A stretch of DNA of 64,000 bases from Bradyrhizobium iriomotense (GTDB taxonomy: Bacteria; Pseudomonadota; Alphaproteobacteria; Rhizobiales; Xanthobacteraceae): assembly GCF_018129405.1 (NCBI RefSeq), contig NZ_JAFCLP010000001.1:1-64000 (forward strand), read 5' to 3'. Positions 16,110-25,867 of the stretch are shown one piece after another. The translations under genes and the position numbers were made by a program. The notes under the pieces were generated by a model. It had not been told where the DNA came from. It worked only from the letters and a program-made list of their open reading frames with translations, and made no database searches. Within the stretch, counting starts at the first letter, position 1, and every line of letters starts with the position of its first letter.

Positions 16110-16577
16110 CTATTGAAACCGCTCTGAGTACGACAGCGTGAAGGTGCAAGAAGGGCTGCACAGCACCGCCTTTAACAACATCGGCGCCAGGGTAACGGTC
16201 GTCTGATAGGAATAGTATTTTGGCGTTGCGGTGTTGGCTGACGAGCAGAGAGCACCGCCATCCCCGCAAACGAGCTTGAAATTGGAGATGGGATGCTTGG
16301 AATCAGCCTTGGCGAGTGCGCTTGACGTCCAGCTTGAAGTGTCCGTGAGATCCGTTGGCGGAGAGTACTGAATGGATTGCCCGAAGCTGCGCAATGCTCC
16401 CCACGCCGATATGAACTGGAAGCCGGCGATGGCAACGTCGGCTAGCGGCAGCAGCAGGCTGAATATGAGGAAAACCGTGATAACCGGCATCTCCAGTGCA
16501 ACGGCGCCCCGCTGATCCGCCAGGAAGAAATGCTTCCGGCTCCTGAAACTGCCGCGGCAGGCGCGAACCGTGCGCAT
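16110..16577 (-). CDS. TadE-like pseudopilin
   Basis: This is a 155-residue protein. A leader ending in DQRG is followed by AVALEMPVITVFLIFSLLLPLADVAIAGF, a pseudopilin-type helix with Glu at +5. The C-terminal domain has four cysteines (LVCGDGGALCSS, AVLCSPSCTFTL). It follows tadC by 15 bp and precedes tadG by 8 bp in the transcript. With the tadE-like gene at 14351 and tadG it makes the TadE/F/G group. It is predicted to be processed by the CpaA-type peptidase at 22008-22514. Confidence 0.85.
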   Translation of the reverse strand: MRTVRACRGSFRSRKHFFLADQRGAVALEMPVITVFLIFSLLLPLADVAIAGFQFISAWGALRSFGQSIQYSPPTDLTDTSSWTSSALAKADSKHPISNFKLVCGDGGALCSSANTATPKYYSYQTTVTLAPMLLKAVLCSPSCTFTLSYSERFQ

Positions 16578-16592
16578 GGTCTCTTTTCCGTC

Positions 16593-17495
16593 CTAAATCT
16601 GCTTGAACGCACGAATGAGATGCAGAAACGGGCTTCCACCCAGTATGACGAACATCGCCGGGAGCAGAAACAACACCATTGGAATGGTGAGCTTGGCGCC
16701 GAGCTTATGAGCGCGTTCTTCCAGCTTGGTAATGCGTTCGCGCCGGAGGTCGGCGGCGATCGTGCGCAGAGCCTGACCGAGCGGCGTGCCGTATTGCAAA
16801 CTCTGGCTCACCATGGTGCCGAAGCGCCGAAGTCCGTCCGAGATGGCCCCCAATTTCTCGAAGGCCTCGGCGCGATTTGGCAAGATCCGGAGATCGTCAA
16901 GCAAACCGTGCAGCACCCGTGCCATGGCCGGATTGGTCTCGTTCATCTCCTCGGCCACGCGCTGCAAGGCACTCTCCAGGCCCATTCCCGCTTCGCTGCA
17001 GACTACGAGCAGATCGATCGTATCCGGCGTGCCGAGCCGAATGGCAGCATCGAAACGCCGCCTCAGGATGAGTAGCGTAAGCCGCGGTCCCATGATTCCG
17101 ATCACCACGCCGGCCAGCGTGAAGATCAGCACGTCCATCGGCGGCCTCCCCGAAAGCTGCGCGAAAAGGAAGACGACGACCGGCAATACGAACATGCTCA
17201 CGACTTTGACACCGATCCAGATCGGCAGCGTTCGATGATGATTGAAGCCTGCCGACTGGAGGATCGTCTTTAGTTGGTTCAGGTCTTCCTCGGCGTAAAA
17301 GCGTTTGTACCGCGTGCCGATCGACGAAAACCAACCGATCAGATCTCTTGAACGCATCGATCGATCCGGGATGCCCAGCACGGCATTTGACACTCGCGCG
17401 TCCAGTGCGCGGATGTGGAGTTCGCGGATGATCAATACGAAGGTCGCCGCCGCCGCGACGATCGCCAAGGCGACAAAACCGAGACCGGCAGTCAT
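16593..17495 (-). CDS. tadC: TadC, inner-membrane platform protein of the Tad pilus
   Basis: This 300-residue protein has T2SSF/GspF-type features. It has an N-terminal transmembrane segment (GFVALAIVAAAATFVLII) and a pair of helices near residue 100 (VVSMFVLPVVVFLFAQL and MDVLIFTLAGVVIGIMGP). The cytoplasmic domain contains DTIDLLVVCSEAGMGLESALQRV and ends ELRAHKLGAKLTIPMVLF-like before a last hydrophobic segment. With TadB it forms the pilus base on which the CpaF ATPase acts. Its start overlaps the tadB stop by 4 bp. Confidence 0.93.
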   Translation of the reverse strand: MTAGLGFVALAIVAAAATFVLIIRELHIRALDARVSNAVLGIPDRSMRSRDLIGWFSSIGTRYKRFYAEEDLNQLKTILQSAGFNHHRTLPIWIGVKVVSMFVLPVVVFLFAQLSGRPPMDVLIFTLAGVVIGIMGPRLTLLILRRRFDAAIRLGTPDTIDLLVVCSEAGMGLESALQRVAEEMNETNPAMARVLHGLLDDLRILPNRAEAFEKLGAISDGLRRFGTMVSQSLQYGTPLGQALRTIAADLRRERITKLEERAHKLGAKLTIPMVLFLLPAMFVILGGSPFLHLIRAFKQI

Positions 17496-18420
17496 AGTGC
17501 CGTCTCCCGTCGGATCATCCAGCGTATCACGAAATGCCCGACAAGCACGGAGCCGGCGGCGTAAGCCAATAGCGTGTTTCCGACCGGATCATAAAACAGC
17601 AGATCGATGGATTGCGGATTGATCACGTACAGCAAACCACCCACAATGAGCGGCGCCATTGAAAGCGCGCGCGAGGAAAAGATCACCTCTCCCGCGAGCG
17701 CCTTGGCACGAGCGGCGAGCGCGACGCGTTGACTCACGGTCTCTCCGAGAATCTGCAATGTCTCAGCCAGACTGCCGCCTGACTTCAACTGGACAGCGAG
17801 CGTCACCGCAAACATCGCGTACTCCGCCACCTGCGTTCGCCGATAGACCGCTTCCACCGCCTCTTCCGGAGGTCTTCCAAGGCTGAGCTCGCTGCATACG
17901 ATCGCAAACTGTCCCGCCGTTGGCTGCGGCATCTCACGAGCGATGGCGCGAAACGCCTCGTTGACCGGCAGGCCGGCGCGCACGGTACTCGTCACCAGTT
18001 GAATCGCGTCGGGTAGTTGTCGAAAAAGCTCATTGGCAAACCGGCGTTGCTGCCATCCAAACAGACCTCTCACCACTACAAGCGCTGCGATTGCAGCTGC
18101 AATCGACACCGAGAGCGTGGGAAACGCGAACACCCGATTTGCATAAAAGATCGCTGACGCTGCAACGACGCCGGCAAGCAGGACGTAGACCGGGTGCCAG
18201 ACATAGACGATGCCCGGACGGTAGTTGGTCAAACGGTGCAGAAACCGCGAGCGGGTGCCACTCTCCAGACGACGAATTGATGGCAGACTCGCCACAAGCG
18301 AGCTGGGCAAAGCTTTGGTGAGCTGGCGTTCCATACGTCGCTGTCGTCCGTCGAGCCAGAGCGACACGGCGATAGCACACAGCAGGAGCAGCAGAACCGC
18401 GACGATCACTGATTGCGGTA

Positions 18421-18424
<4 letters not shown>
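17492..18424 (-). CDS. tadB: TadB, inner-membrane platform protein of the Tad pilus
   Basis: This 310-residue protein has an N-terminal membrane helix (VIVAVLLLLLCAIAVSLWLD) and a second pair around residues 75-125. The T2SSF-type cytoplasmic domain (FRQLPDAIQLVTSTVRAGLP...LSLGRPPEEAVEAVYRR...LKSGGSLAETLQILGETV) follows, with C-terminal helices after that. Start and stop overlap cpaF and tadC by 4 bp each, indicating translational coupling. It is TadC's partner at the pilus base. Confidence 0.93.
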
Positions 18425-19853
<1,429 letters not shown>

Positions 19854-19857
<4 letters not shown>

Positions 19858-21050
19858 AGCCTGAGCAGCCTCCTCAGCCGACCCTTGTGCTCGGCGCCGA
19901 TACCCGTGATCTCCCGAACGATCGGAGTGAGGTGGCGCCGCAACCTTCTGACGTGCTTCAGGGCGGGGATGCCGAGATTGACGGCCTGGGTCATGCCCTT
20001 GCCGAGGTCCGGAATCACCATGTCCGGCTCGGCGCCCAGGGCCTTGACCATCGTGGCCCTAGGAAGCCCGCCCGCGCGATCGGCCCGGTTCAGCAGCGTG
20101 AACACCCGGTCCTTGCCGGCGATGTTGGTGACGGCGGTGCGCAGCGCATGGGCGTTGCGGAGCCCAGTGACCTCGGCTTCCAGCAGGACCAGCACGTGAC
20201 GCGAGAGTTCGATCACCGAATGCATGGACGGCGGGAACGGCACGGGCACGTCGACGATGACATAGTTGAAACGCTGGCGGAGCAGACCCAGCACGTGCCG
20301 CACGCCCGCCTCGGTGATGTCGAGCTGCGCGTCGAGCTCCTCATCGGCCGAGATCAGGGACACCCGTTCGTTGACCTCGATGGCCGCGCGCTCGAGAAAC
20401 AGGGTGTCGGCGCGCATCGGGTTCTCCAGCGCGATCCGCAGCCCCGGCCCCGGCCGAACGCCCAGCATCACGGCGGTCTCGCCGCCCTGCAGATGCAGAT
20501 CGAGCAGCGCGACCTTGGCCTTGGTGGTCTCGGCGATTTGCAGCGCCAGATTGATGGCGATGCTGGTGGCGCCGGCACCGCCCTGCGCGCCGCAGATCGA
20601 GACCACATGTCCGCCGCGATCGGCCGCGACGTGCGAGACGTCACCCAGCAGCTTCGGGCGCAACTGGTCCAGCACGACATCGCGCGTCAGCGGCTTGGGG
20701 AGATACTCGGTCAGACCGAGATCCATCAGTTGGCGGTAGAACGTGATCTCCCTGTTGTCGCCGACCAGGGCGACGCGGACATCGGGCGGGCAGACGCCGG
20801 CGAGGCGCTCCAACTCGGGAAATGGATCATCGATGCCGCTGATATCGGTCACCAGCGCGAACAGATCGGTGTCCGTCTCCAGCATTTTGATGGCGCTGCG
20901 AATCGTGCCGTGCCTGACGGTGAGGTTGGTGCCTTCGAGACCCTTGCTCAGCGCGCCGGCGCTGATCTCGTCATTGACGAAACAGACGATCCGGTTACGC
21001 GTGAGCACGGATGTCGTTTCCTGGGGCGGAGTGATCACGGCCATGTTCAT
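19854..21050 (-). CDS. cpaE: CpaE/TadZ-like pilus localisation ATPase
   Basis: This 398-residue protein begins with a receiver-like domain (RIVCFVNDEIS...LFALVTDISGIDD...EYLPKPLTRD). A MinD/ParA-type domain follows, starting VVSICGAQGGAGATSIAINLALQIA. The P-loop is atypical (GAQGGAGATS near 154-163), lacking the usual lysines, as in TadZ proteins. In other bacteria CpaE/TadZ positions the pilus machine at the pole. The first ATG was chosen because it overlaps the cpaB stop by one base (TGATG); an open frame farther upstream is out-of-frame cpaB sequence. Confidence 0.93.
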
Positions 21051-22006
21051 CAGCGTTTCTCCGGCAGTCTGGAAGCGTAGCCGACTGCACTGGCAGTCCG
21101 GCTGGCAGCTTCCGATCCATCGCAGCTCACGGTGGCGTCGCTGTCTTCGGCGTCCTGCTTCCTGACGGTGTACTGCTTGACCTCGCCGCCGGAATGAACC
21201 ACCACCGCAGTTCGCTGTCCCGCGATCGCATTCTGGCGCGCAAGCTCCGGCGACACGTCGCAGCTCGAGATCGAACCCGTGTCTCCCTTGTCCCACTGAT
21301 CAATGGCGGCCCGCACCGCCAGAGAGAGCGTGCCGAGCTGCTTGGCGACCGTGACCTTCTTGACCTGCTCCTGCGTCAGCTCCAGCGACACCGTCTGCGG
21401 CAGCTTGCCGGTCACCGAGCTAACGCCGCGCCCGCCCTGCACGATCTCCTGGTCGATCGCGATCACACGGACATTGCGCAGGACGGTCTCGCTCATCGCG
21501 CGACGTGCGGGATCCGCCTTTTCGAACACCTGGGTCAGCACGACATCGACATGGTCGCCCGGCCTGACCAGGCCCGAGACGCCAGACTCTTCATCCACTT
21601 TAATGCTGATCGCCCGGCTGTCCGGCGCCAGCACGCTGGCGAGGAAACCACGGTCCCGGGGGCGCAGGATGTCCTGCAATGTGATGGGGCTGCCGGCGTC
21701 GACGAACTTGCGCACCAGAGAGCCGGGGAGCCCGGCCGAGGAGTCGGGGGTTTCAAGGATCGCGCCCGTCGGGACACGATCGGGCGGCACCTGGCGGAGC
21801 GTGAAATCCTCCTGGCGGGCCAATGTGCCCTTTGGCAGCGGTCGCGCCGCAACGAAATATCCGACAGTTGCGGGTGCCGCCGGCCCCTTTTCGGCGACCT
21901 GCGTGGGGACCTGTCTTGGCAGGCTCATGTTATAGGCAATGAGCCCGAGCGCCGTGGTTGCGAGCAACAGCACCATAATGATCGAGATGCGCAAAGCGGA
22001 TGACAT
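21050..22006 (-). CDS. cpaB: CpaB/RcpC pilus assembly protein
   Basis: This 318-residue protein has a single N-terminal membrane helix (ISIIMVLLLATTALGLIAYN). A SAF-type domain follows (VGYFVAARPLPKGTLARQEDF), then the RcpC region with RAISIKVDEESGVSGLVRPGDHVDVVLTQ, typical of CpaB. A Cys pair lies near the C-terminus (SSCDV, VSCDG). The start at 22006 has GAGG eight bases upstream and is one base after the cpaA stop; upstream in-frame codons are cpaA antiframe. Its periplasmic role is with the secretin. Confidence 0.93.
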   Translation of the reverse strand: MSSALRISIIMVLLLATTALGLIAYNMSLPRQVPTQVAEKGPAAPATVGYFVAARPLPKGTLARQEDFTLRQVPPDRVPTGAILETPDSSAGLPGSLVRKFVDAGSPITLQDILRPRDRGFLASVLAPDSRAISIKVDEESGVSGLVRPGDHVDVVLTQVFEKADPARRAMSETVLRNVRVIAIDQEIVQGGRGVSSVTGKLPQTVSLELTQEQVKKVTVAKQLGTLSLAVRAAIDQWDKGDTGSISSCDVSPELARQNAIAGQRTAVVVHSGGEVKQYTVRKQDAEDSDATVSCDGSEAASRTASAVGYASRLPEKR

Positions 22007-22007
22007 G

Positions 22008-22514
22008 TCAAAATCCTCGACTGAAAATGGCCCAGATGCCGCCGCAAGCGATGGCAACTCCGTAAGGCAATGGTGCGTGGCGCAAATGGCGCCAGCGCTC
22101 AATGGCGTAAACGCGGCGGGCGAACGACGATCCGGCGGGCGCAAGCCGGGGATATGGCAGGTTGCGCATCACCAGATGCGCCATAGCGAGAACGCCACCG
22201 GCCAGCGCGGTGATGGTCAGCAACTGGACGAGGCCCATCAGCGGAAGACCAACCGCCAGGGCGACCAGCAGCTTGACGTCGCCGCCGCCCATCCATCGCC
22301 GCGTGTAGACGACCAGCAGCAGCAAAAAGAGGATCGCTGCCGATATCAGCGACTCGGCGATTTGCATCGGGCTGGCCAATTGACTGGCGATCCCGAGCAG
22401 CGCCAGCGCCAGGCAGATCTCATTTCGGATCAATCGTGTCGCCACATCGAGCGTTGCGACATAAAGCAACAACAGGATTTCCAGAATCGAGGCTATGGAA
22501 GCAATCCAACTCAT
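22008..22514 (-). CDS. cpaA: CpaA/TadV prepilin peptidase
   Basis: This 168-residue multi-pass membrane protein of the A24 family has the two catalytic aspartates in the expected contexts: LDVATRLIRNE (D23) and the GGGDVK motif (D79). It would cleave the Flp pilins and the TadE-like pseudopilins at the G|x4-E site. I chose the ATG at 22514 because GAGG lies nine bases upstream; earlier TTG/ATG codons (22544, 22535) are possible. It follows the second pilin gene by 81 bp. Confidence 0.9.
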   Translation of the reverse strand: MSWIASIASILEILLLLYVATLDVATRLIRNEICLALALLGIASQLASPMQIAESLISAAILFLLLLVVYTRRWMGGGDVKLLVALAVGLPLMGLVQLLTITALAGGVLAMAHLVMRNLPYPRLAPAGSSFARRVYAIERWRHLRHAPLPYGVAIACGGIWAIFSRGF

Positions 22515-22595
22515 GAAACGCGGCCTCAAACTCATTAAATGCAATAGTTAGAAAGGGTAGTCGTACATGCCGATGTCCCCGCCCAGACGCCGGTA

Positions 22596-22811
22596 TCAAC
22601 CTCCTACGGCAGCATTGACAGCGGTGCCGATCGTGCTCATCGCATTCGTCAGCACATCCTTGATCGGACCACTTGCACCGGCCTTGAATACGGCACCAAC
22701 GATGGTGACGATGCAGACCGAAAGGATCACATATTCAAATGATGCAACGCCGTCCTTGTCCACGTGCAGACGCTTCAACGCGTTGATGGCCCCTGATCGA
22801 TGCCGCAACAA
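22596..22811 (-). CDS. Flp-type pilin (second copy, TTG start)
   Basis: This 71-residue prepilin has a leader ending DKDG and a mature start VASFEYVILSVCIVTIVGAVF with Glu at +5 and Tyr at +6, as in Flp pilins. The start appears to be TTG (no ATG nearby). The upstream GGGAT-aTTC pattern mirrors the leader of the first pilin gene, suggesting duplication. Because of the weak start and an upstream hairpin it is probably produced at a lower level than the first pilin. It may be a minor pilin. Confidence 0.88.
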   Translation of the reverse strand: MLRHRSGAINALKRLHVDKDGVASFEYVILSVCIVTIVGAVFKAGASGPIKDVLTNAMSTIGTAVNAAVGG

Positions 22812-22886
22812 AGGAATATCCCTTCTTCTCGAAGGTAAGTTTTGAAGTCGAACCAGTCCAAATCACGAAATGAATGCTGCAGAATT

Positions 22887-22915
22887 GTGGGGGGCGCACT
22901 TCAATGGCCCCCCAC
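22887..22915 (-). terminator. Hairpin between the two pilin genes, probable attenuating terminator
   Basis: The arms GTGGGGGGC and GCCCCCCAC (9 bp) have an 11-base loop. It lies 18 bp after the first pilin stop codon. Only a short T-containing stretch follows, so it may be leaky. It would give an excess of major pilin mRNA over the downstream machinery. Confidence 0.6.
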
Positions 22916-22932
22916 TAGGACAGACGGCCGTG

Positions 22933-23145
22933 TTAGCCGACGGCGGTAGTCACCTTGGTGGTGATGGCGTCGATCGCACTCTTCAGTGCAGCACCGATGC
23001 CGGTACCGGTGGTGGTGCCGAACGCAGCAGCCACAGCGGCGACGACGCACGCCGCAACGATCACGTACTCGAACGACACGACGCCGTCCTTGTTGTCACG
23101 CAGGCTCTTCAGGGCTTCGGTGGTCTTGATGTAATACTTCAACAT
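22933..23145 (-). CDS. pilA: Flp-type major pilin
   Basis: This 70-residue prepilin starts MLKYYIKTTEALKSLRDNKDG. Cleavage is before VVSFEYVIVAACVVAAVAAAF, with Glu at +5 and Tyr at +6, the Flp family signature. The short C-terminal part is Thr/Ala-rich. It has an ATG start with AGAGGG upstream, sits first in the main Tad transcript, and is followed by a strong hairpin. It is therefore the likely major pilin used for surface attachment. Confidence 0.92.
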   Translation of the reverse strand: MLKYYIKTTEALKSLRDNKDGVVSFEYVIVAACVVAAVAAAFGTTTGTGIGAALKSAIDAITTKVTTAVG

Positions 23146-23170
23146 AGGAGAAAATCCCTCTTTACTAAGA

Positions 23171-23209
23171 TTAACTGACCATTACCGTTGGCAGGCAAAT
23201 TTTCGCCAA
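23171..23209 (-). promoter_or_regulatory. Possible pilin promoter with near-consensus CtrA box
   Basis: On the minus strand TTGGCG (23204-23209) and GGTAAT (23181-23186) are 17 bp apart. The sequence TTAA-CTGACCA-TTAC (23171-23185) matches seven of the eight fixed bases of TTAA-N7-TTAA and overlaps the -10. In Caulobacter pilA is CtrA-dependent, which makes the match plausible. It is inferred from sequence only. Confidence 0.35.
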
Positions 23210-23575
23210 CTGACTAAAATTCTAATATTTCGCCCGAAAGTTGTCACCTGCTAATCGTTTTTTAACCTTACTCGGGGCGCCCGGAAGACTACGGTTAGGA
23301 ACTCGGCCACGCAGGCATTTAAAGCGGCGGAATCCCGTTAAAATGCGGGTTAATTGCACCTGCCGCAGGCAATCAGCCGCGCATATGGCCAAAGCAAGCG
23401 GCAGACCCCGGCTGGCGCGGAGACGCGGCCGGAAGTCGCATGGCCGACTATGCTGATTTATCACCGCCTGCCGGCTTGCCAGTAAGCGCCAGCGCGGGTC
23501 CGAATTTCCGAAGGGCAGCAGGCCGCAGGCGCCAATGCCTATGCATCCAGCGCCGCCGCCCTACCGGTCTATCCC
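23210..23575. other. Intergenic stretch between pilin gene and upstream Tad-related gene
   Basis: I see no convincing gene. A TTAA-N8-TTAA near-miss to the CtrA pattern is present at 23338-23353. Short open frames on both strands are Arg-rich and lack ribosome-binding sites. Confidence 0.5.
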
Positions 23576-24067
23576 TCACCGAGACTCCCTTGGCGGCGCG
23601 GCGGTGCTGCCGTCGCTCCGCTGCTGGCTCTCCGGTGTCGCCCCGTAAGGCAGCGGCTTGGCGTCGGGATCGGCGCGACCACACGAGCGGCTGGTGCAGA
23701 AAAAGCCGACATAGTCCTTGACGTCCGCCCGATAGATTTTCACCAGCCCCTGGGTCTGGTCCACGACGATGTTGGAGCGGTGGACCACCTGACCATCCGC
23801 AGCATAGGCCGTCATCATCACGCGACCGGCTTTCAGGCCCCGGATCGTGAAGACGCGATCGGTTTCCGGAATGACCTGCGCGATGTCCTCGACGGAAAGG
23901 GAGAACCTGGCGACCGGCTGATCCAGCGTGAAGGTGCGGGCCTGCTCGGCCCGAAGCTCGATCGTCTCGGTGGCGACGATCTCCTGCATTCGCTGCGCGT
24001 TTGCGGTGCCACCGGTGCAGAGGGCAAAGAATGACAGCAACGCCGCCGGTAAAATCATTTGTTTCAT
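23576..24067 (-). CDS. Orphan pilus-assembly N-domain protein (secreted)
   Basis: This 163-residue protein has the signal peptide MKQMILPAALLSFFALCTGG (cleavage near ANA-Q) and GGGAGGAA just before the ATG. Residues about 35-110 (IELRAEQARTFTLDQPVARFSLSVEDIAQVIPETDRVFTI...) match the pilus-assembly N-domain that begins CpaC/RcpA secretins, here as a stand-alone protein. The pattern is VxxGxARxFxLxxPVxRxxVxDxxIAxVxPxxxxxxxI. Two cysteines (FFCTSRSCG) occur near the C-terminus, which is Pro/Ser/Arg-rich. It is upstream of the pilins on the same strand, 430 bp away. It may assist the secretin, but that is inferred. Confidence 0.8.
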   Translation of the reverse strand: MKQMILPAALLSFFALCTGGTANAQRMQEIVATETIELRAEQARTFTLDQPVARFSLSVEDIAQVIPETDRVFTIRGLKAGRVMMTAYAADGQVVHRSNIVVDQTQGLVKIYRADVKDYVGFFCTSRSCGRADPDAKPLPYGATPESQQRSDGSTAAPPRESR

Positions 24068-24234
24068 AAAAATTCCTCCCGAGAAACAGGAAGCTCATGA
24101 CCGCAAATTACGCGGGCGGCGAAGACTAGCATAGCCCGCCGCGGCAGTCTCTTTGGTGTTAATCCCGAAAGCCGCGACCTTGCGTTTCCGCCGGGCTTGG
24201 GAGAAGCTGAATCCCTGGGCGGCTGGGGGCAGGC

Positions 24235-24534
24235 ATGCGCATTTACTTCGGTTTATCGGTTTTTATCGTTTGCTCTCTCGTTTACTTCTGGATTTCCGCC
24301 GGTGGCGCGCACGGACAGACCGCGTACCTGGTCGACGAGAGGCCCTGCCCCGACCTCGATCCCCGGCTGCGGCAGCCCCGAGACAATGAGTGGTGCGACT
24401 ACGTTACCAAGATCAAGCGTTGCGACGGCGATCTGGCCGAGCGCCTGTTTCAGCAAAGCCGGGCTCCGGCCTATCTGATTTCCGAGCTCGGCACGGAGCA
24501 TCCTCGCCGGCTGATCTGCCATCCGAACGAGTGA
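24235..24534 (+). CDS. Small secreted cysteine-containing protein, unknown function
   Basis: This 99-residue protein has a hydrophobic N-terminus (MRIYFGLSVFIVCSLVYFW) and possible cleavage near AHG-Q. The mature part has four cysteines (RPCPDL, EWCDYV, KRCDGD, LICHPN). GGGGGCAGGC lies before the ATG. It is divergent from the orphan pilus-domain gene. No family is recognised. Confidence 0.65.
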   Translation: MRIYFGLSVFIVCSLVYFWISAGGAHGQTAYLVDERPCPDLDPRLRQPRDNEWCDYVTKIKRCDGDLAERLFQQSRAPAYLISELGTEHPRRLICHPNE

Positions 24535-24676
24535 GCGTGGTCGGCGGCAACCTGTTCGCGGCGCGTTGGGATTACGACAGTGATACGAACGTAAATTACC
24601 GAAAATCGGTCCGCACTTGCATTTTAAAGCCGATTTATGGATGCGGCTTGGAAGGTTTCCCCCTTTAAGGGATTAT

Positions 24677-24973
24677 TTATCCCGGATCGGCCGCCTCTGT
24701 TGCGGCCCCGATCAAGAGGAAACGGAAGTTTGGCTTCGGCAACGTACGGCCGTCCTGGTCGGACAGGGCCTTGGCGTGCTCGCGTGTATGCTTGGCCTCG
24801 GCGACCAGAAGGCAGCGCCTCAGCTCCTCGCTGCAGCGCTTTGCCTGGGCGCGCATCTGGCACTTGTCATCAGCAGAGCTGGAGGATTTGGCGAGACTGC
24901 TCCATGTCGCTGCGAGCGACTTCTTGAGCAGCTCAATCTTGCGCTCCAGATCGTCCAAACGCTGCTCCGTCAA
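24677..24973 (-). CDS. Small coiled-coil protein, unknown function
   Basis: This is a frame of about 98 residues beginning at a TTG (MTEQRLDDLERKIELLKKSL). It has a strong N-terminal heptad pattern and later Cys/Arg/Ala-rich helices (KRCSEELRRCLLVAEAKHTREHAKAL). The ribosome-binding site (GAGGG) is very close to the start, so the true start may differ. Composition is protein-like and helical. It might be a small cytoplasmic protein. Function is unknown. Confidence 0.5.
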   Translation of the reverse strand: MTEQRLDDLERKIELLKKSLAATWSSLAKSSSSADDKCQMRAQAKRCSEELRRCLLVAEAKHTREHAKALSDQDGRTLPKPNFRFLLIGAATEAADPG

Positions 24974-25063
24974 TCCCTCTACGGATACACGCTTGGAACG
25001 GAGCTAAGCCGATTCTCCCGCTTCGTGAAACCCCGTAGCGGTACTGTCCCCCTCGCGGCCCGC

Positions 25064-25312
25064 CTATGAAGCGCCGAGCCTCGTCCAGACAGCATGGACA
25101 ACGAGGAAAACGGACAACGCCCCCAGCAGCCACCCCAATTCGGTGCCCATCTGGCGCTCGTCAAATTCAAGGTTGGGGTCGTTCTCGCGGCCGAACGGGA
25201 CCTCTGGTGCCGGCCGTTGCGGGCGACCCGCTCGTCCGGCTGCGCGCCGCAACAGTCGACGAACGATCGTCTCCCGCTCGACAATGCTGCCTCTGTCGGA
25301 ATCGTCCGGCAT
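25064..25312 (-). CDS. Small protein with C-terminal membrane helix, unknown function
   Basis: This 82-residue protein starts with a hydrophilic, Arg-rich N-terminal part (MPDDSDRGSIVERETIVRRL). It ends in one hydrophobic helix (ELGWLLGALSVFLVVHAVW), predicting a tail-anchored-like membrane protein. It starts two bases after the stop of the 49-codon frame at 25315-25464, so the pair could be a small operon. Confidence 0.5.
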   Translation of the reverse strand: MPDDSDRGSIVERETIVRRLLRRAAGRAGRPQRPAPEVPFGRENDPNLEFDERQMGTELGWLLGALSVFLVVHAVWTRLGAS

Positions 25313-25314
25313 CG

Positions 25315-25464
25315 TCAGTCTTGCCCGGCCTTGCGAAGAGGCCGTCGTTGCATCAAGGACATGAGGCGCACCAGGCGGTTCACGCGGCGAACGCTGTCGG
25401 AAAAGCGGGCTGCGGGGGTACGGTGTCGAATGTGGAAGACGAGCTTTCGAAGGCGACCGAGCAT
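25315..25464 (-). CDS. Possible 49-residue basic protein
   Basis: An ATG at 25464 has GAGG seven bases upstream. The frame reads MLGRLRKLVFHIRHR..., Arg-rich, and ends RRPLRKAGQD. The stop is two bases before the ATG of the membrane-protein gene at 25312, an arrangement typical of translationally coupled genes. The composition also fits chance in GC-rich DNA, so confidence is low. Confidence 0.4.
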   Translation of the reverse strand: MLGRLRKLVFHIRHRTPAARFSDSVRRVNRLVRLMSLMQRRPLRKAGQD

Positions 25465-25517
25465 GATGTTCCTCGCAACATGACAGAGCGCAGAGCTTGC
25501 AGCCGAGCGGCTAGCGG

Positions 25518-25781
25518 CTAGCGCGGCAGACGTGGTGATCTCACATAGCGCGTCAGAACAGGCGCGCTATGGGCATTGGCGAGGACCCGGATGCCGACGG
25601 CCTGCCGCTTGCCGGACCGCTGATCGGGAGCCAGGTTGTAGCTCACCCGGGCACCGGCCTCGGGGGTGAGGCCGGGAGAGAATGATTTGAGGTGAAAGAA
25701 GATGTCCGTGCCGCCGGAATCCGGCCTGATGAAGCCGAATGCCCTGTCGCCGTGATATGTCTTGATCGTACCTTCCAGCAT
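25518..25781 (-). CDS. Cold-shock-domain protein
   Basis: This 87-residue protein has a cold-shock domain in residues 1-68 or so. RNP1-type AFGFIRPDSGGTDIFFHL covers both RNA-binding motifs (GFI, FFHL). The canonical lysine/tyrosine before GFI is replaced by Ala-Phe. A short basic tail follows (VLTRYVRSPRLPR). It is probably a nucleic-acid-binding chaperone. It lies 87 bp after the last gene of the giant-protein operon on the same strand, but it may have its own promoter, as most csp genes do. Confidence 0.85.
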   Translation of the reverse strand: MLEGTIKTYHGDRAFGFIRPDSGGTDIFFHLKSFSPGLTPEAGARVSYNLAPDQRSGKRQAVGIRVLANAHSAPVLTRYVRSPRLPR

Positions 25782-25867
25782 CTTGCAGCCTTTTCAGTTC
25801 GATAGACGCATGGTCTCGGGAATTGCTAATGGACTAAGCAGATTTCTTGACCCTCTCGATATCAGTG

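Noticed and set aside
23338-23353. TTAA-N8-TTAA as a further CtrA site
   Set aside because: The spacing is eight, not seven, and it is about 190 bp from the pilin start. Counted only as a near-miss.
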